Below, in pieces: positions 25,579 through 33,583 of a stretch of DNA of 64,000 bases (its first letter is position 1; each line of letters begins with the position of its first letter). The translations under genes and the position numbers were made by a program. The DNA is from Desulfovibrio sp. Fe33 (GTDB taxonomy: Bacteria > Desulfobacterota > Desulfovibrionia > Desulfovibrionales > Desulfovibrionaceae). The stretch covers positions 545,170 through 609,169 of the forward strand of contig NZ_JAQKGU010000001.1 of assembly GCF_028532725.1 (NCBI RefSeq), given 5' to 3'. Under the pieces are notes generated by a model. That model ran no database searches. It saw only the letters and a list, made by a program, of their open reading frames with translations, and was not told where the DNA came from.

Positions 25579-27990
25579 ATGCCGAAAGACCTGATTATCG
25601 TCGAGTCCCCTGCCAAGGTGAAAACCATCTCCAAGTTCCTCGGAAAGGACTACATGGTGGACGCCTCGGTGGGCCACGTGCGCGATCTGCCCACCCGCGA
25701 TCTGGGCGTGGACGAGGAGAACAACTTCGCCCCGCACTATGAGATCATCCAGGGCAAGGAGGATGTGGTGAAACGGCTGCGCGCGGCAGCCAAGAAGGCG
25801 GACACCGTCTATCTCGCGCCCGACCCGGACCGCGAGGGAGAAGCCATCGCCTGGCATGTCGCCGAGCTGCTCAAGCCGGTCAACGACAACATTCGTCGAA
25901 TCCAGTTCAACGAAATCACGTCCCGGGCGGTCAAGGACGCTCTCGAACATGCCCAGGACCTCAACGAGAACCTCTTCGACTCCCAGCAGGCCCGGCGCAT
26001 CCTGGACCGGCTGGTGGGCTACAAGATTTCGCCCATCCTGTGGAAGAACGTGAAGCGCGGCATTTCGGCGGGCCGTGTGCAGTCCGTGGCCCTCAAGATT
26101 CTGGTGGAGCGCGAGAAGGAGCGTCGCGCCTTCAAGGCCGACGAATACTGGCCCTTCAAGGTCCTTCTGGAAGGGGAGAATCCGCCGCCGTTCTGGATGG
26201 ATCTGCACAAGCTCGAAGGCAAGGCCGTCAAGCCTGGCGTCAACCATGTGTCCAACGCGGACCAGGCCGAGACCTTGCAGGAGCAGTTGGAGAAGGGCGA
26301 GTTCGTTGTGGACTCCGTGCAGGAGAAGCAGCGCAAGCGCCAGCCCCTGCCGCCGTACATCACCTCCACCCTGCAACAGGACGCCAACCGGCGCATGGGC
26401 TATTCCGCCAAGCGGACCATGTCCATCGCCCAGCGGCTGTACGAGGGCGTCGAGCTCGGCACGCGCGGCACCACCGCGCTCATCACCTACATGCGTACCG
26501 ACTCCGTGCGTATCGCCCAGGAGGCGCAGGAAGCCGCGAAGGAATTGATTCTTGAGCAGTTCGGCGCGGATTACTATCCTCCGAAGACCCGGAATTTCAA
26601 GACCAAGGGCGGCGCGCAGGACGCGCACGAAGCCATCCGGCCCGTCGACGTGACCATCACGCCGGAGAGCGTGAAGAGCTACCTGCCGTCCGAGCAGTAC
26701 AAGCTCTACCGGCTCGTCTGGCAGCGGTTCGTTGCCTCGCAGATGGCTTCGGCGACCTTCTGGGACACCACCGTGCTTGTCTCGGCCCCGCAGACCGTGT
26801 GGCGCGCCAAGGGCGAGCGGCTGCTTTTCGCCGGTTTCCTGGCCGCCATGGACAAGGCCAAGTCCGAAGAGGACGTGGAGCTGCCCAAGCTGGGCGAGGG
26901 CGAGACGCTCAAGCTGAACGAGCTGAAGAAGGAACAGAAGTTCACCCAGCCGCCGTCCCGCTATTCGGAAGCTTCCCTGGTCAAGACCCTGGAGGAGCTG
27001 GGTATCGGGCGGCCGTCCACCTATGCGGCCATCATCTCCACCCTGCTTGAGCGCGAGTACGCCAAGCTGGAGGAAAAGCGGTTCGTGCCCACCGAGCTGG
27101 GCTTCACCGTGTCCGATCAGCTTTCCGAGCACTTCCAGGCCCTCATGGACGTGGGCTTTACCGCCCAGATGGAATCCCTGCTCGACGATGTGGCGGACGG
27201 CAAGAAGAACTGGGAGGAGTTGCTCAGGAATTTCGGCAGCGACTTCTATCCCACTCTCGAAAAAGCCCGTACCGAGATGGGACGCTCCCAGCAGGTCACG
27301 GACGTCACCTGCGAGAACTGCGGCAAGCCCATGGCCATCAAGTTTGGCAAGACCGGCGAGTTCCTGGGCTGCACCGGCTTTCCCGCCTGCCGGACCATCA
27401 AGAACTTCACCCGCGACGAAGAGGGCAACATCCACGTGGTGGAGCGCGAGAAGCCCGAGGACACCGGAGTGACCTGCGAGAAGTGCGGCCGCCCCATGGC
27501 CATCAAGCAGTCCCGGCGCGGCGAATTCCTCGGTTGCACCGGCTATCCCGACTGCAAGTCCATCGTCAACTTCACCCGCGATGAAGAGGGCAACATCAAG
27601 GTTGTGGAGTCCGAGAAGCCCGAAGTCGTCGGCGTCTGCCCCGATTGCGGCGGCGAGCTGCTGCTCAAGAAGGCCCGCACCGGCTCCCGGTTCATCGCCT
27701 GCTCCAACTATCCGGACTGCACCTACGCCGCGCCGTTTTCCACGGGCGTGCAGTGCCCGCGTGAAGGCTGCTCGGGCGAGCTGGTGGAAAAGTCCTCGCG
27801 TCGAGGCAAGATATTCTACTCCTGCTCCGAATATCCCAAGTGCGACTACGCGGTCTGGAACTGGCCCATCAACGAGCCGTGCCCCAAGTGCGGGCATTCC
27901 ATCCTGGTGCGCAAGAACTCCAAGGACAAAGGGGACCATATCGCCTGCCCGAAAAAAGGCTGCGACTACACGCGTTCCATCGACGAATAG
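25579..27990 (+). CDS. topA: DNA topoisomerase I (type IA)
   Basis: 803 residues. N-terminal TOPRIM domain (IIVESPAKVKTISKFLG; the DxD of DPDREGEAIAWH), catalytic Tyr304 in ITYMRTDSVRI, and the conserved FKTKGGAQDAHEAIRP. It relaxes negative supercoils. The C-terminus from about residue 577 holds five zinc-ribbon units: four with clear CxxC...C..C patterns (CENCGKPM, CEKCGRPM, CPDCGGEL, CPREGCSGEL) and a fifth, more degenerate one (CPKCGHS). Many TopA proteins have three to four. A frame on the opposite strand spans the whole gene but is a high-GC shadow. Monocistronic by context. Confidence 0.97.
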   Translation: MPKDLIIVESPAKVKTISKFLGKDYMVDASVGHVRDLPTRDLGVDEENNFAPHYEIIQGKEDVVKRLRAAAKKADTVYLAPDPDREGEAIAWHVAELLKPVNDNIRRIQFNEITSRAVKDALEHAQDLNENLFDSQQARRILDRLVGYKISPILWKNVKRGISAGRVQSVALKILVEREKERRAFKADEYWPFKVLLEGENPPPFWMDLHKLEGKAVKPGVNHVSNADQAETLQEQLEKGEFVVDSVQEKQRKRQPLPPYITSTLQQDANRRMGYSAKRTMSIAQRLYEGVELGTRGTTALITYMRTDSVRIAQEAQEAAKELILEQFGADYYPPKTRNFKTKGGAQDAHEAIRPVDVTITPESVKSYLPSEQYKLYRLVWQRFVASQMASATFWDTTVLVSAPQTVWRAKGERLLFAGFLAAMDKAKSEEDVELPKLGEGETLKLNELKKEQKFTQPPSRYSEASLVKTLEELGIGRPSTYAAIISTLLEREYAKLEEKRFVPTELGFTVSDQLSEHFQALMDVGFTAQMESLLDDVADGKKNWEELLRNFGSDFYPTLEKARTEMGRSQQVTDVTCENCGKPMAIKFGKTGEFLGCTGFPACRTIKNFTRDEEGNIHVVEREKPEDTGVTCEKCGRPMAIKQSRRGEFLGCTGYPDCKSIVNFTRDEEGNIKVVESEKPEVVGVCPDCGGELLLKKARTGSRFIACSNYPDCTYAAPFSTGVQCPREGCSGELVEKSSRRGKIFYSCSEYPKCDYAVWNWPINEPCPKCGHSILVRKNSKDKGDHIACPKKGCDYTRSIDE

Positions 27991-28029
27991 ACGAAGCTTC
28001 CCTCAGGAGCGTATCGGCATATTCCCCCT

Positions 28030-28069
28030 CCCGCCGGGCATGAATCCGCACGCGGATTGCCCCGGCGGG
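28030..28069 (+). terminator. Hairpin after topA, probable terminator
   Basis: CCCGCCGGG (28030-28038) pairs with CCCGGCGGG (28061-28069), and inside it AATCCGC pairs with GCGGATT around two bases. A T-run comes only about 20 bp later, so termination efficiency is uncertain. Confidence 0.6.
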
Positions 28070-28116
28070 GGATGTTCGCCCGCGCCTTTCGTTTTTTCCC
28101 AAAAAAGTTCGGATTG

Positions 28117-28130
28117 TTGATCCAGGTCAA
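28117..28130 (+). promoter_or_regulatory. CRP/FNR-type dyad upstream of rsmG
   Basis: TTGATCCAGGTCAA is a 14-bp near-palindrome of the FNR/DNR class (TTGAT-N4-RTCAA). It lies 208 bp before rsmG and after the topA hairpin. No gene with an obvious anaerobic role starts within 200 bp, so the target is unclear. Confidence 0.4.
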
Positions 28131-28262
28131 TGTTTTCGGGTGCGCCCTTTGCTAGAAGGGAGGCGTAGGCGGGACCTGACCATCCCCGCCGAGCATGACA
28201 CATTCTCTACCAAAGGGCGGTCGCCATTGCCGCCCGAACGTCACACCCTACATCCTCCCGCG

Positions 28263-28288
28263 AAGGCCGCTCTCCCTCGAGCGGCCTT
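28263..28288 (+). other. 10-bp hairpin in the rsmG leader
   Basis: AAGGCCGCTC pairs perfectly with GAGCGGCCTT around a six-base loop, 50 bp before the rsmG start. No T-run follows, so it is not a classic terminator. It may shape the leader of the rsmG mRNA. Confidence 0.5.
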
Positions 28289-28337
28289 CCTGTGCTCGGG
28301 GCTGGATTGTTTTCGGGAAAAAAAGTATCTCCTGCCC

Positions 28338-29015
28338 ATGCCCGATACTCGTCTCAATCCCGAAGCCGTGCTGGCCGCCGCCCGCAAACTGGGCCGCCCG
28401 GTGAATCCGGCGCAGGCCGAACAGCTCGCCGCGTACCTGGACCAACTCATCAAATGGAATCGCAAGATGAATCTTGTGGGGCCGTCCGACTGGCAAACCG
28501 TCTTCGACCGGCTGGTGGTGGATTCCCTGTTCCTGGCCGATTTCACCGCCGGGCTGCGTCTTCCCGAGCGGCCGCTTTGTCTGGACTTCGGGGCCGGAGC
28601 CGGATTGCCCGGCATCCCCCTGCGCGTCCTCTGGCAGGAAGGCGAGTACTGGCTGGTGGAGGTGCGTGAAAAACGGGCCACCTTCATGAAGAGCGTTCTG
28701 GGACGGCTCAAGCTGCCCGGCACCAATGTTTTCGCGGGTCGTGCAGAGGATGCGCTGGACCGGCTTTCCAGATCAGGCCATCAAGCGACGGCCGACCTCA
28801 TTCTCAGCCGCGCCTTCATGCCCTGGCAAAAACTTCTCGATTTCATCCGTCCCATGCTTCGCCTCGACGGCGAACGGACCGGCGTGGCCGTGATCCTCTC
28901 CAACGACCCGCCTCCCGCCGAGACGGCCATCCCCGAAGGCTGGCTGCTCGGCGACGTGGCGAGCTATCCGGCGGCGGGCGGCGAACGGTTTTTCTGGTCC
29001 TTTCGAGTCCAGTGA
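28338..29015 (+). CDS. rsmG: 16S rRNA (guanine527-N7)-methyltransferase RsmG
   Basis: 225 residues. LIKWNRKMNLVG near residue 37-48 and the SAM motif CLDFGAGAGLPGIPLRVL are family signatures, followed by LVEVREKRATFMKSVL. It methylates G527 in 16S rRNA. ATG 28338 (MPDTRLNPEAV) begins at the expected point; the longer upstream frame would add an unrelated 66 residues. The ribosome site is weak. It is not beside mnmG or parAB as in many bacteria. The gene ends close to a family 2 hairpin repeat. Confidence 0.93.
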   Translation: MPDTRLNPEAVLAAARKLGRPVNPAQAEQLAAYLDQLIKWNRKMNLVGPSDWQTVFDRLVVDSLFLADFTAGLRLPERPLCLDFGAGAGLPGIPLRVLWQEGEYWLVEVREKRATFMKSVLGRLKLPGTNVFAGRAEDALDRLSRSGHQATADLILSRAFMPWQKLLDFIRPMLRLDGERTGVAVILSNDPPPAETAIPEGWLLGDVASYPAAGGERFFWSFRVQ

Positions 29016-29027
29016 TGCCTCCGGCGG

Positions 29028-29065
29028 CCAGAGGGGGAACCTCTTGAGAGAGGTTCCCCCTCTGG
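29028..29065. repeat. Dispersed hairpin repeat, family 2
   Basis: A 17-bp perfect inverted repeat (CCAGAGGGGGAACCTCT with its complement) around a TGAG loop, followed by a CCTCCAGAACTTTTTGGCGCCGC tail split across 29070-29098. The same hairpin-plus-tail plan recurs at 38951 and in inverted form at 39055. It lies just after rsmG and may double as its terminator. Confidence 0.85.
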
Positions 29066-29159
29066 ACTCCCCCTCCAGAACTTTTTGGCGCCGCTTTGCG
29101 GAGAGCGTTGGGCGCGTCTATCCAGTCTTTTTATCCCTGAATATCTCCCACTCCATGGC

Positions 29160-29300
29160 GCACGTTAACCGCGAAGCGGAAAAAACACGCGCCGAAGGCG
29201 CATAAACGGGATGCAAGGGTGCGAACCCTTGCCCGCCGGAGGCGAAATCATCCGACTATTGCCGCGAAGCGGCTTTCAATGTTTGATTTTGTCTTTAGGG
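29160..29300 (+). repeat. Dispersed hairpin repeat, family 1, direct copy
   Basis: Contains the ordered hairpins GCGCC-GAA-GGCGC, GCAAGGG-TGCGAA-CCCTTGC, CGCC-GGA-GGCG and GCCGC-GAA-GCGGC. With the adjacent family 2 copy it fills the 362-bp gap between rsmG and the NicO gene. No gene is seen here. Confidence 0.88.
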
Positions 29301-29377
29301 AGTTAAAGGGAAAGGACCCTTTTCGGAGGCTTTTCCTCTCCCTTCTCCGCCCGCCGGGGGGCGCAATCCCATCAGGC

Positions 29378-30337
29378 TCAGGCGAGGTTGAGCAGGGAGC
29401 CGAGGAGCAGCAGGCTTCCGGTGGCGAAGACGATGAACGCCCCGGCCAGGGAGAGAAGGCATTGTCCGGCCCTCAGCAGGGGCGATCGGGTTTGCATGAG
29501 GGCGAGCGCGGTGTCTCGGAATTTGATGGTCAGGAGGGAGACTGCGGCCAGACAGAGTCCCATGCCGAGGGCGATGGCGACCATGGCTGCGACCCCGGCG
29601 GGCGTGATGCCCAGGGAGATGCTGAAAATGAGCACCAGGGCCGCTCCGGGGCACGGGACCAGGCCCGTCGCCAGGGCCAGCCCGACGAGGCTTTTCGGGG
29701 CGTTGTTATTCTTTTGCCGGGGGGAGGGGGCCGGGGCGGAGTTGCGGCAGTTCCGCAGGACGCCCGCCAGCATGAACAGCCCCATGGTTGCGAGCAGCCC
29801 GTAGCTGATGTTTTGCAGGATCAGGCCCATGTCGTCCACGGCCCGCGAGGCCGACATCTTGAACAGGTATTTGCCGCCCAGGACCAGGACCGTGGCCGAA
29901 AGCACGTGCAGCGGCATGGACAGGTAGGCGTAGATCAGCGCTTGGCGGGGAGGCGCGTCGCGATAGAGGAAGTAGGAAGCGGCCAGAACCTTGCCGTGGC
30001 CCGGCCCCAGGGCGTGGGCCGCGCCGTATGCGAAGGCCAGTCCCATGAAAAGCCAGAACGCCTTGCCCAGGGGATTCTCGCGGATGGACTCGGCTGATCG
30101 GCTCATGGCCTGGCGCAGGGTGTTTTGCCAGGACGCTATCTCCTTCATGACCGGGGCGAGGGGCGAGAACAGGCCGTTTTCCGGGGATTCCGCCCGGTTG
30201 GTCCCGGACGCGGAGGTGAAGGGGTTTGGGGCGGCCAGCCCGGTTCCGGCCATGCCCATGGGGGCGGGACCGGCGAACATCAGGCCGGTGAGGATCAGCC
30301 CGAGAAGCAGGGCGGGAAGGGTGGTCTGTCGTCTCAT
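29378..30337 (-). CDS. NicO/RcnA-type nickel/cobalt transporter
   Basis: 319 residues from ATG 30337, which overlaps the upstream stop in ATGA. It has a signal-like N-terminus and about six membrane helices. AFAYGAAHALGPGHGKVLAASYF carries the conserved His-rich HxxGPGHGK motif of the NicO family, and GLVPCPGAALVLIFSISLG is the second family signature. NicO proteins move Ni or Co across the inner membrane, in most cases outward (RcnA). It is translationally coupled to a DUF1007 gene, a common pairing. A longer frame extending to 30907 is antisense-like noise over that gene. Confidence 0.85.
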   Translation of the reverse strand: MRRQTTLPALLLGLILTGLMFAGPAPMGMAGTGLAAPNPFTSASGTNRAESPENGLFSPLAPVMKEIASWQNTLRQAMSRSAESIRENPLGKAFWLFMGLAFAYGAAHALGPGHGKVLAASYFLYRDAPPRQALIYAYLSMPLHVLSATVLVLGGKYLFKMSASRAVDDMGLILQNISYGLLATMGLFMLAGVLRNCRNSAPAPSPRQKNNNAPKSLVGLALATGLVPCPGAALVLIFSISLGITPAGVAAMVAIALGMGLCLAAVSLLTIKFRDTALALMQTRSPLLRAGQCLLSLAGAFIVFATGSLLLLGSLLNLA

Positions 30338-31062
30338 GGCCTGCGGAAATTCACGATGAGGGCTTCGGGGACGATCTGCTCGTAATAATAGGCCATGGAC
30401 GGCATGGTGCGGACGTTTGTTCTTAATTCGAATCGGTCGGTGGGACCGGCCGTCCGAATTGTCCCGGAGAAGCTGCCGAGCTGGACGTGGCTGGAAAATC
30501 GCTGGAAGTCGTCGGGTGAGGGCGGGGCGTCGGCGTTGAGATACAGGGGGTCGGCCGTGGGGTCGATCTGATGCCCGTTCTCGGATGCGTAGGTGACGAA
30601 GGTGTAGAAGGAGTCGTCGAACACGCCGACCACGATCTCCCTGTCGCGGTCGCTCGCCTTGACGTGACACGGAATGGTGAAGTGCCAGACCATCTTGCGG
30701 TCGTTGAGCTCCACCTTGAAGTCGGTGGCCCATTGGACCCGGAACGGTTTGCCGTCGATGCGGATGTGCGTGAAGTAGTCGTATTCCTTGATAAGCTTGA
30801 AGCTTTCGCTTTCGACCGCCTTGGCCTCGGCGGGGGTGAGCGGCCCGTCGTCGTATTTTTGTATGAGGTCGAGGATGCTGGCGGTCAGCATTTCGTCCAT
30901 GTCCCATCGCTGGTGGATGCCCGCCAGTCCCTCTTCGTCAAAAACAAAGGAGACGTCGGCGGCCACAAAGGCGTGCGGGTGGGCGAAGGCCGTGGAAGGG
31001 ATCAGGAAAAAGGCCGCGAGGATGGCCGGAATTATCAGGCGAAAGGGTGATGAAGCGAACAT
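30334..31062 (-). CDS. Periplasmic DUF1007 family protein
   Basis: 242 residues with a Sec signal peptide (cleavage after STAFA) and then HPHAFV at the mature N-terminus, a His motif that could bind metal. The sequence FVFDEEGLAGIHQRWDMDEM and FTIPCHVKASDRD fits DUF1007, a family found next to, or fused with, NicO transporters. It probably delivers or senses Ni/Co in the periplasm (inference from gene pairing). GGAG ribosome site; 136 bp separate it from cysS. Confidence 0.82.
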   Translation of the reverse strand: MFASSPFRLIIPAILAAFFLIPSTAFAHPHAFVAADVSFVFDEEGLAGIHQRWDMDEMLTASILDLIQKYDDGPLTPAEAKAVESESFKLIKEYDYFTHIRIDGKPFRVQWATDFKVELNDRKMVWHFTIPCHVKASDRDREIVVGVFDDSFYTFVTYASENGHQIDPTADPLYLNADAPPSPDDFQRFSSHVQLGSFSGTIRTAGPTDRFELRTNVRTMPSMAYYYEQIVPEALIVNFRRP

Positions 31063-31153
31063 GTCTCCATGTAGGGGAAAGCGTTCATCCGGTCAAGAAA
31101 TGGAGGAGGCTTCACGATTCGCGGCCGTGGGAAGGAGTGGCCGGGGGGAATGA

Positions 31154-31184
31154 GGGCCGGGAAAAGGAGAACTTTTCCCGGCCC
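31154..31184 (-). terminator. Hairpin after cysS
   Basis: A 13-bp perfect stem (GGGCCGGGAAAAG with CTTTTCCCGGCCC) and five-base loop lie 15 bp beyond the cysS stop. There is no T-run on the minus strand; on the plus strand a T6 run comes 8 bp later. Likely terminator, efficiency unsure. Confidence 0.6.
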
Positions 31185-31198
31185 TTGTGGCTTTTTTG

Positions 31199-32656
31199 CT
31201 AGATGACGTCCCAGGTCGCGCCCTGGGGGGTGTCGTTGACTTCCACCTGCATGGCGGCGAGTTCGTCCCGGATGGCGTCGGACTTGGCGAAGTCCTTGTC
31301 CTTGCGGGCCTGGGCGCGGGCGTCGAGTAGTTCCTGGACCTTGGCCGGTTCGATGCCGGCGCGGGCGGCGCGGTTGTCGCGCAGCTCAAGGAGAAACTCG
31401 GCGGGGTCGCGCTCGAAGATGCCGAGGACTTCGGCCCAGTCGGCCATGTCGCGCTTGATGCGGGCAAAGAGGTCGCGTCCGCCCTCGGACTTGCGGAGGT
31501 TCTTGTCCTCGGCAACGCGTCCGGCCAGACGGATGGCGGAGAACACGTGCCCCAGCGCGCCCGCGGTGTTGAGGTCGTCGGCCATGGCCTCGGTGAAACT
31601 CTTTTCGAGGTCGTCGAGTTCCTTGGTCAGCTCCTCGGGGAACGGGGATTTCTTCCAGTTCTCCTTGGCCAGCTCGACGTCGATCTGACGCAGGGCGGAG
31701 TAGATGCGCTTAAGGCCTTTTTCCGCTTCTTCGAGGGCGTCGAAGGAGAAGTCCAGCGGGCTGCGGTAGTGCATGGTCAGCAGGAAGTAGCGCAGGGTCT
31801 CGGGCAGGAATTTCGCCAGGATGTCGCGGATGGTGAAGAAGTTGCCCAGGGATTTGGACATCTTTTCGGAGTTGATCTGCACGAAGCCGTTGTGCACCCA
31901 GTAGTTGGCGAACGGTTTGCCCGTGGCCGCTTCCGACTGGGCGACCTCGTTCTCGTGGTGGGGGAAGGAAAGGTCCTGGCCACCGCCGTGGATGTCCAGC
32001 GGCAGGGGGGAGTATTTCTCGGACATGGCGGAGCACTCGAGGTGCCAGCCGGGACGGCCCCTGCCCCAGGGGGATTCCCAGGAAGGCTCGCCGGGCTTGG
32101 CGCCCTTCCACAGGGCGAAGTCGAGCGGGTCTTCCTTTTGCTCGCCGGGAGCGATGCGCGCGCCGGATTCGAGCTCGTCGATGTTCCGGCCGGACAGCTT
32201 GCCGTAGCCGTCGAAGGAGCGGACCTTGAAATACACGTCGCCGGACTCGGTGGCGTAGGCGTGGCCCTTGTCGATCAGCCGTTGGGTCAACGCGATCATC
32301 TCGGGGATGTGCTCGGTGCACTTGGGCTCCACCGTGGGCCGGAGGATGTTCAACCGGTCCATGTCCACGTAGAATTCGTTGATGAACCGCTCGGCGATCT
32401 CTCCCGCCTCCTTGCCCACCTCGTTGGCGCGGTTGATGATCTTGTCGTCAATGTCCGTGAAGTTGCGGATGAAGTTGACGTTGTACCCTTCGTGCTTGAG
32501 GTAGCGGTAGAGCACGTCGAAGACCACGCTGGAGCGGGCGTGTCCTATGTGACAGAAATCGTAGGCCGTGATGCCGCAGACGTACATGTTGACGTCATTG
32601 TTGTTGGCCGGGGTGAATTCTTCCTTTCGCCGTTTGAGGGTATTGTAGATTCTCAT
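31199..32656 (-). CDS. cysS: Cysteinyl-tRNA synthetase
   Basis: 485 residues, class I synthetase. [16 protein letters not shown] holds the zinc-binding Cys and the HIGH motif near residues 28-39; [20 protein letters not shown] holds further zinc ligands; EKMSKSLGN is the KMSKS loop at about 264-272. It charges tRNA-Cys. GGAG ribosome site eight bases before the ATG. It is last in an ispDF - unknown gene - cysS array, 43 bp after the unknown gene. Confidence 0.97.
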   Translation of the reverse strand: MRIYNTLKRRKEEFTPANNNDVNMYVCGITAYDFCHIGHARSSVVFDVLYRYLKHEGYNVNFIRNFTDIDDKIINRANEVGKEAGEIAERFINEFYVDMDRLNILRPTVEPKCTEHIPEMIALTQRLIDKGHAYATESGDVYFKVRSFDGYGKLSGRNIDELESGARIAPGEQKEDPLDFALWKGAKPGEPSWESPWGRGRPGWHLECSAMSEKYSPLPLDIHGGGQDLSFPHHENEVAQSEAATGKPFANYWVHNGFVQINSEKMSKSLGNFFTIRDILAKFLPETLRYFLLTMHYRSPLDFSFDALEEAEKGLKRIYSALRQIDVELAKENWKKSPFPEELTKELDDLEKSFTEAMADDLNTAGALGHVFSAIRLAGRVAEDKNLRKSEGGRDLFARIKRDMADWAEVLGIFERDPAEFLLELRDNRAARAGIEPAKVQELLDARAQARKDKDFAKSDAIRDELAAMQVEVNDTPQGATWDVI

Positions 32657-32699
32657 TGGATCACTCCATTTTTATTTCATTGGAATAGTTCGACTTCGA

Positions 32700-33581
32700 T
32701 CAGATTCCGTCGGCAGGGCCGGTTTCAACGTGAATGTTCAGCAGGTCGAGATTCTCGAACAGGTCGCGGCCCATGAAGAAATAGAGCACAGGCACGGATT
32801 CCGCCGGGTTGGCGGATAAGGTCAGCGTGCCGGGATCGTTCAGGAACCGCTTCAGGCCGAGCATGAGTTCGCGGGCCGGTTCGTTGCCCCGGGTCTCGGC
32901 GTAGGCGGCCAGGCCGTCGAGTTCAGCGTTGATGTGGTTCATCGTGACGGCTTCGGACATGCCCGTTTTCCTGGACCAGTCGGAGCCGACCAGCTCCATG
33001 AATTCGCGGTTCCGGAACCGGAGCACGGCCGTGCGAATGCCCAGCGCGAAGCTTTGTTCCGGTCGGAAACCCGCCAGGTTGATGTTGTCCAGGGCTCCGA
33101 TCAGGCTCAGTGTGCCGAGCTTGGGGTCGTCCATGGACAGTTCTTTGAGTTCCAGGATGCCGGTCTCGGGGTCGAATGTGTAGTCGAGAGCCCCGGCTCC
33201 GGACAGGGCCTCGATACCGAGGCTCTTGATGTACCCGGACCATTGGCCGAAATTTTGCGGGGTGGCGGGAATGGTCAGTCCCTTGGCCGAGATGGTCGCA
33301 TAGTGGGGAATGGGGTTGTCCCGGTCGAAGGCGGAGATGCGCACCGAATCGGCCTGGAGATGCTGCCCCGAGGGAAACAGGGCGTCCACTCCCTCCAGGA
33401 TCACCGCGTGGTTCGTGATGTCCACGGACAGGTCCGCATAGGACAGGGCCAGGCCGGGCGTTTCGGCCACGGTGCGCGTCAGCTCCTTGTCCACCTCGGA
33501 GTTGACGTACCATTTCAGCCCGAAGAAGCAAATGGTCGCGAAAATGACGAAGGAGGCGAGAAACTTCATCAGGCCGGACAT
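32700..33581 (-). CDS. Membrane-anchored protein of unknown function (AsmA/DUF-like)
   Basis: 293 residues from ATG 33581 (GAGGG ribosome site). One N-terminal membrane helix (FLASFVIFATICFFGLKWYV) is followed by a soluble, probably periplasmic domain with alternating hydrophobic residues. Segments such as LSYADLSVDITNHAVILEGV and SGIRISAFDRD-type repeats recall AsmA/DUF748-like lipid-transfer proteins in style, but I cannot name the family. It starts 2 bp after the ispDF stop, so it is co-translated with isoprenoid synthesis and lies before cysS. That tight linkage hints at an envelope role. Confidence 0.78.
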   Translation of the reverse strand: MSGLMKFLASFVIFATICFFGLKWYVNSEVDKELTRTVAETPGLALSYADLSVDITNHAVILEGVDALFPSGQHLQADSVRISAFDRDNPIPHYATISAKGLTIPATPQNFGQWSGYIKSLGIEALSGAGALDYTFDPETGILELKELSMDDPKLGTLSLIGALDNINLAGFRPEQSFALGIRTAVLRFRNREFMELVGSDWSRKTGMSEAVTMNHINAELDGLAAYAETRGNEPARELMLGLKRFLNDPGTLTLSANPAESVPVLYFFMGRDLFENLDLLNIHVETGPADGI

Positions 33582-33583
33582 GA

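Noticed and set aside
25384..27939. 851-codon frame opposite topA
   Set aside because: High-GC shadow of topA; no protein motif, and topA itself is certain. The same applies to long antisense frames over nrdJ, the Lon-type protease and dnaE.
30338..30907. Upstream extension of the NicO gene
   Set aside because: It runs through the DUF1007 gene in another frame; the ATGA overlap at 30334-30337 gives a normal coupled start.
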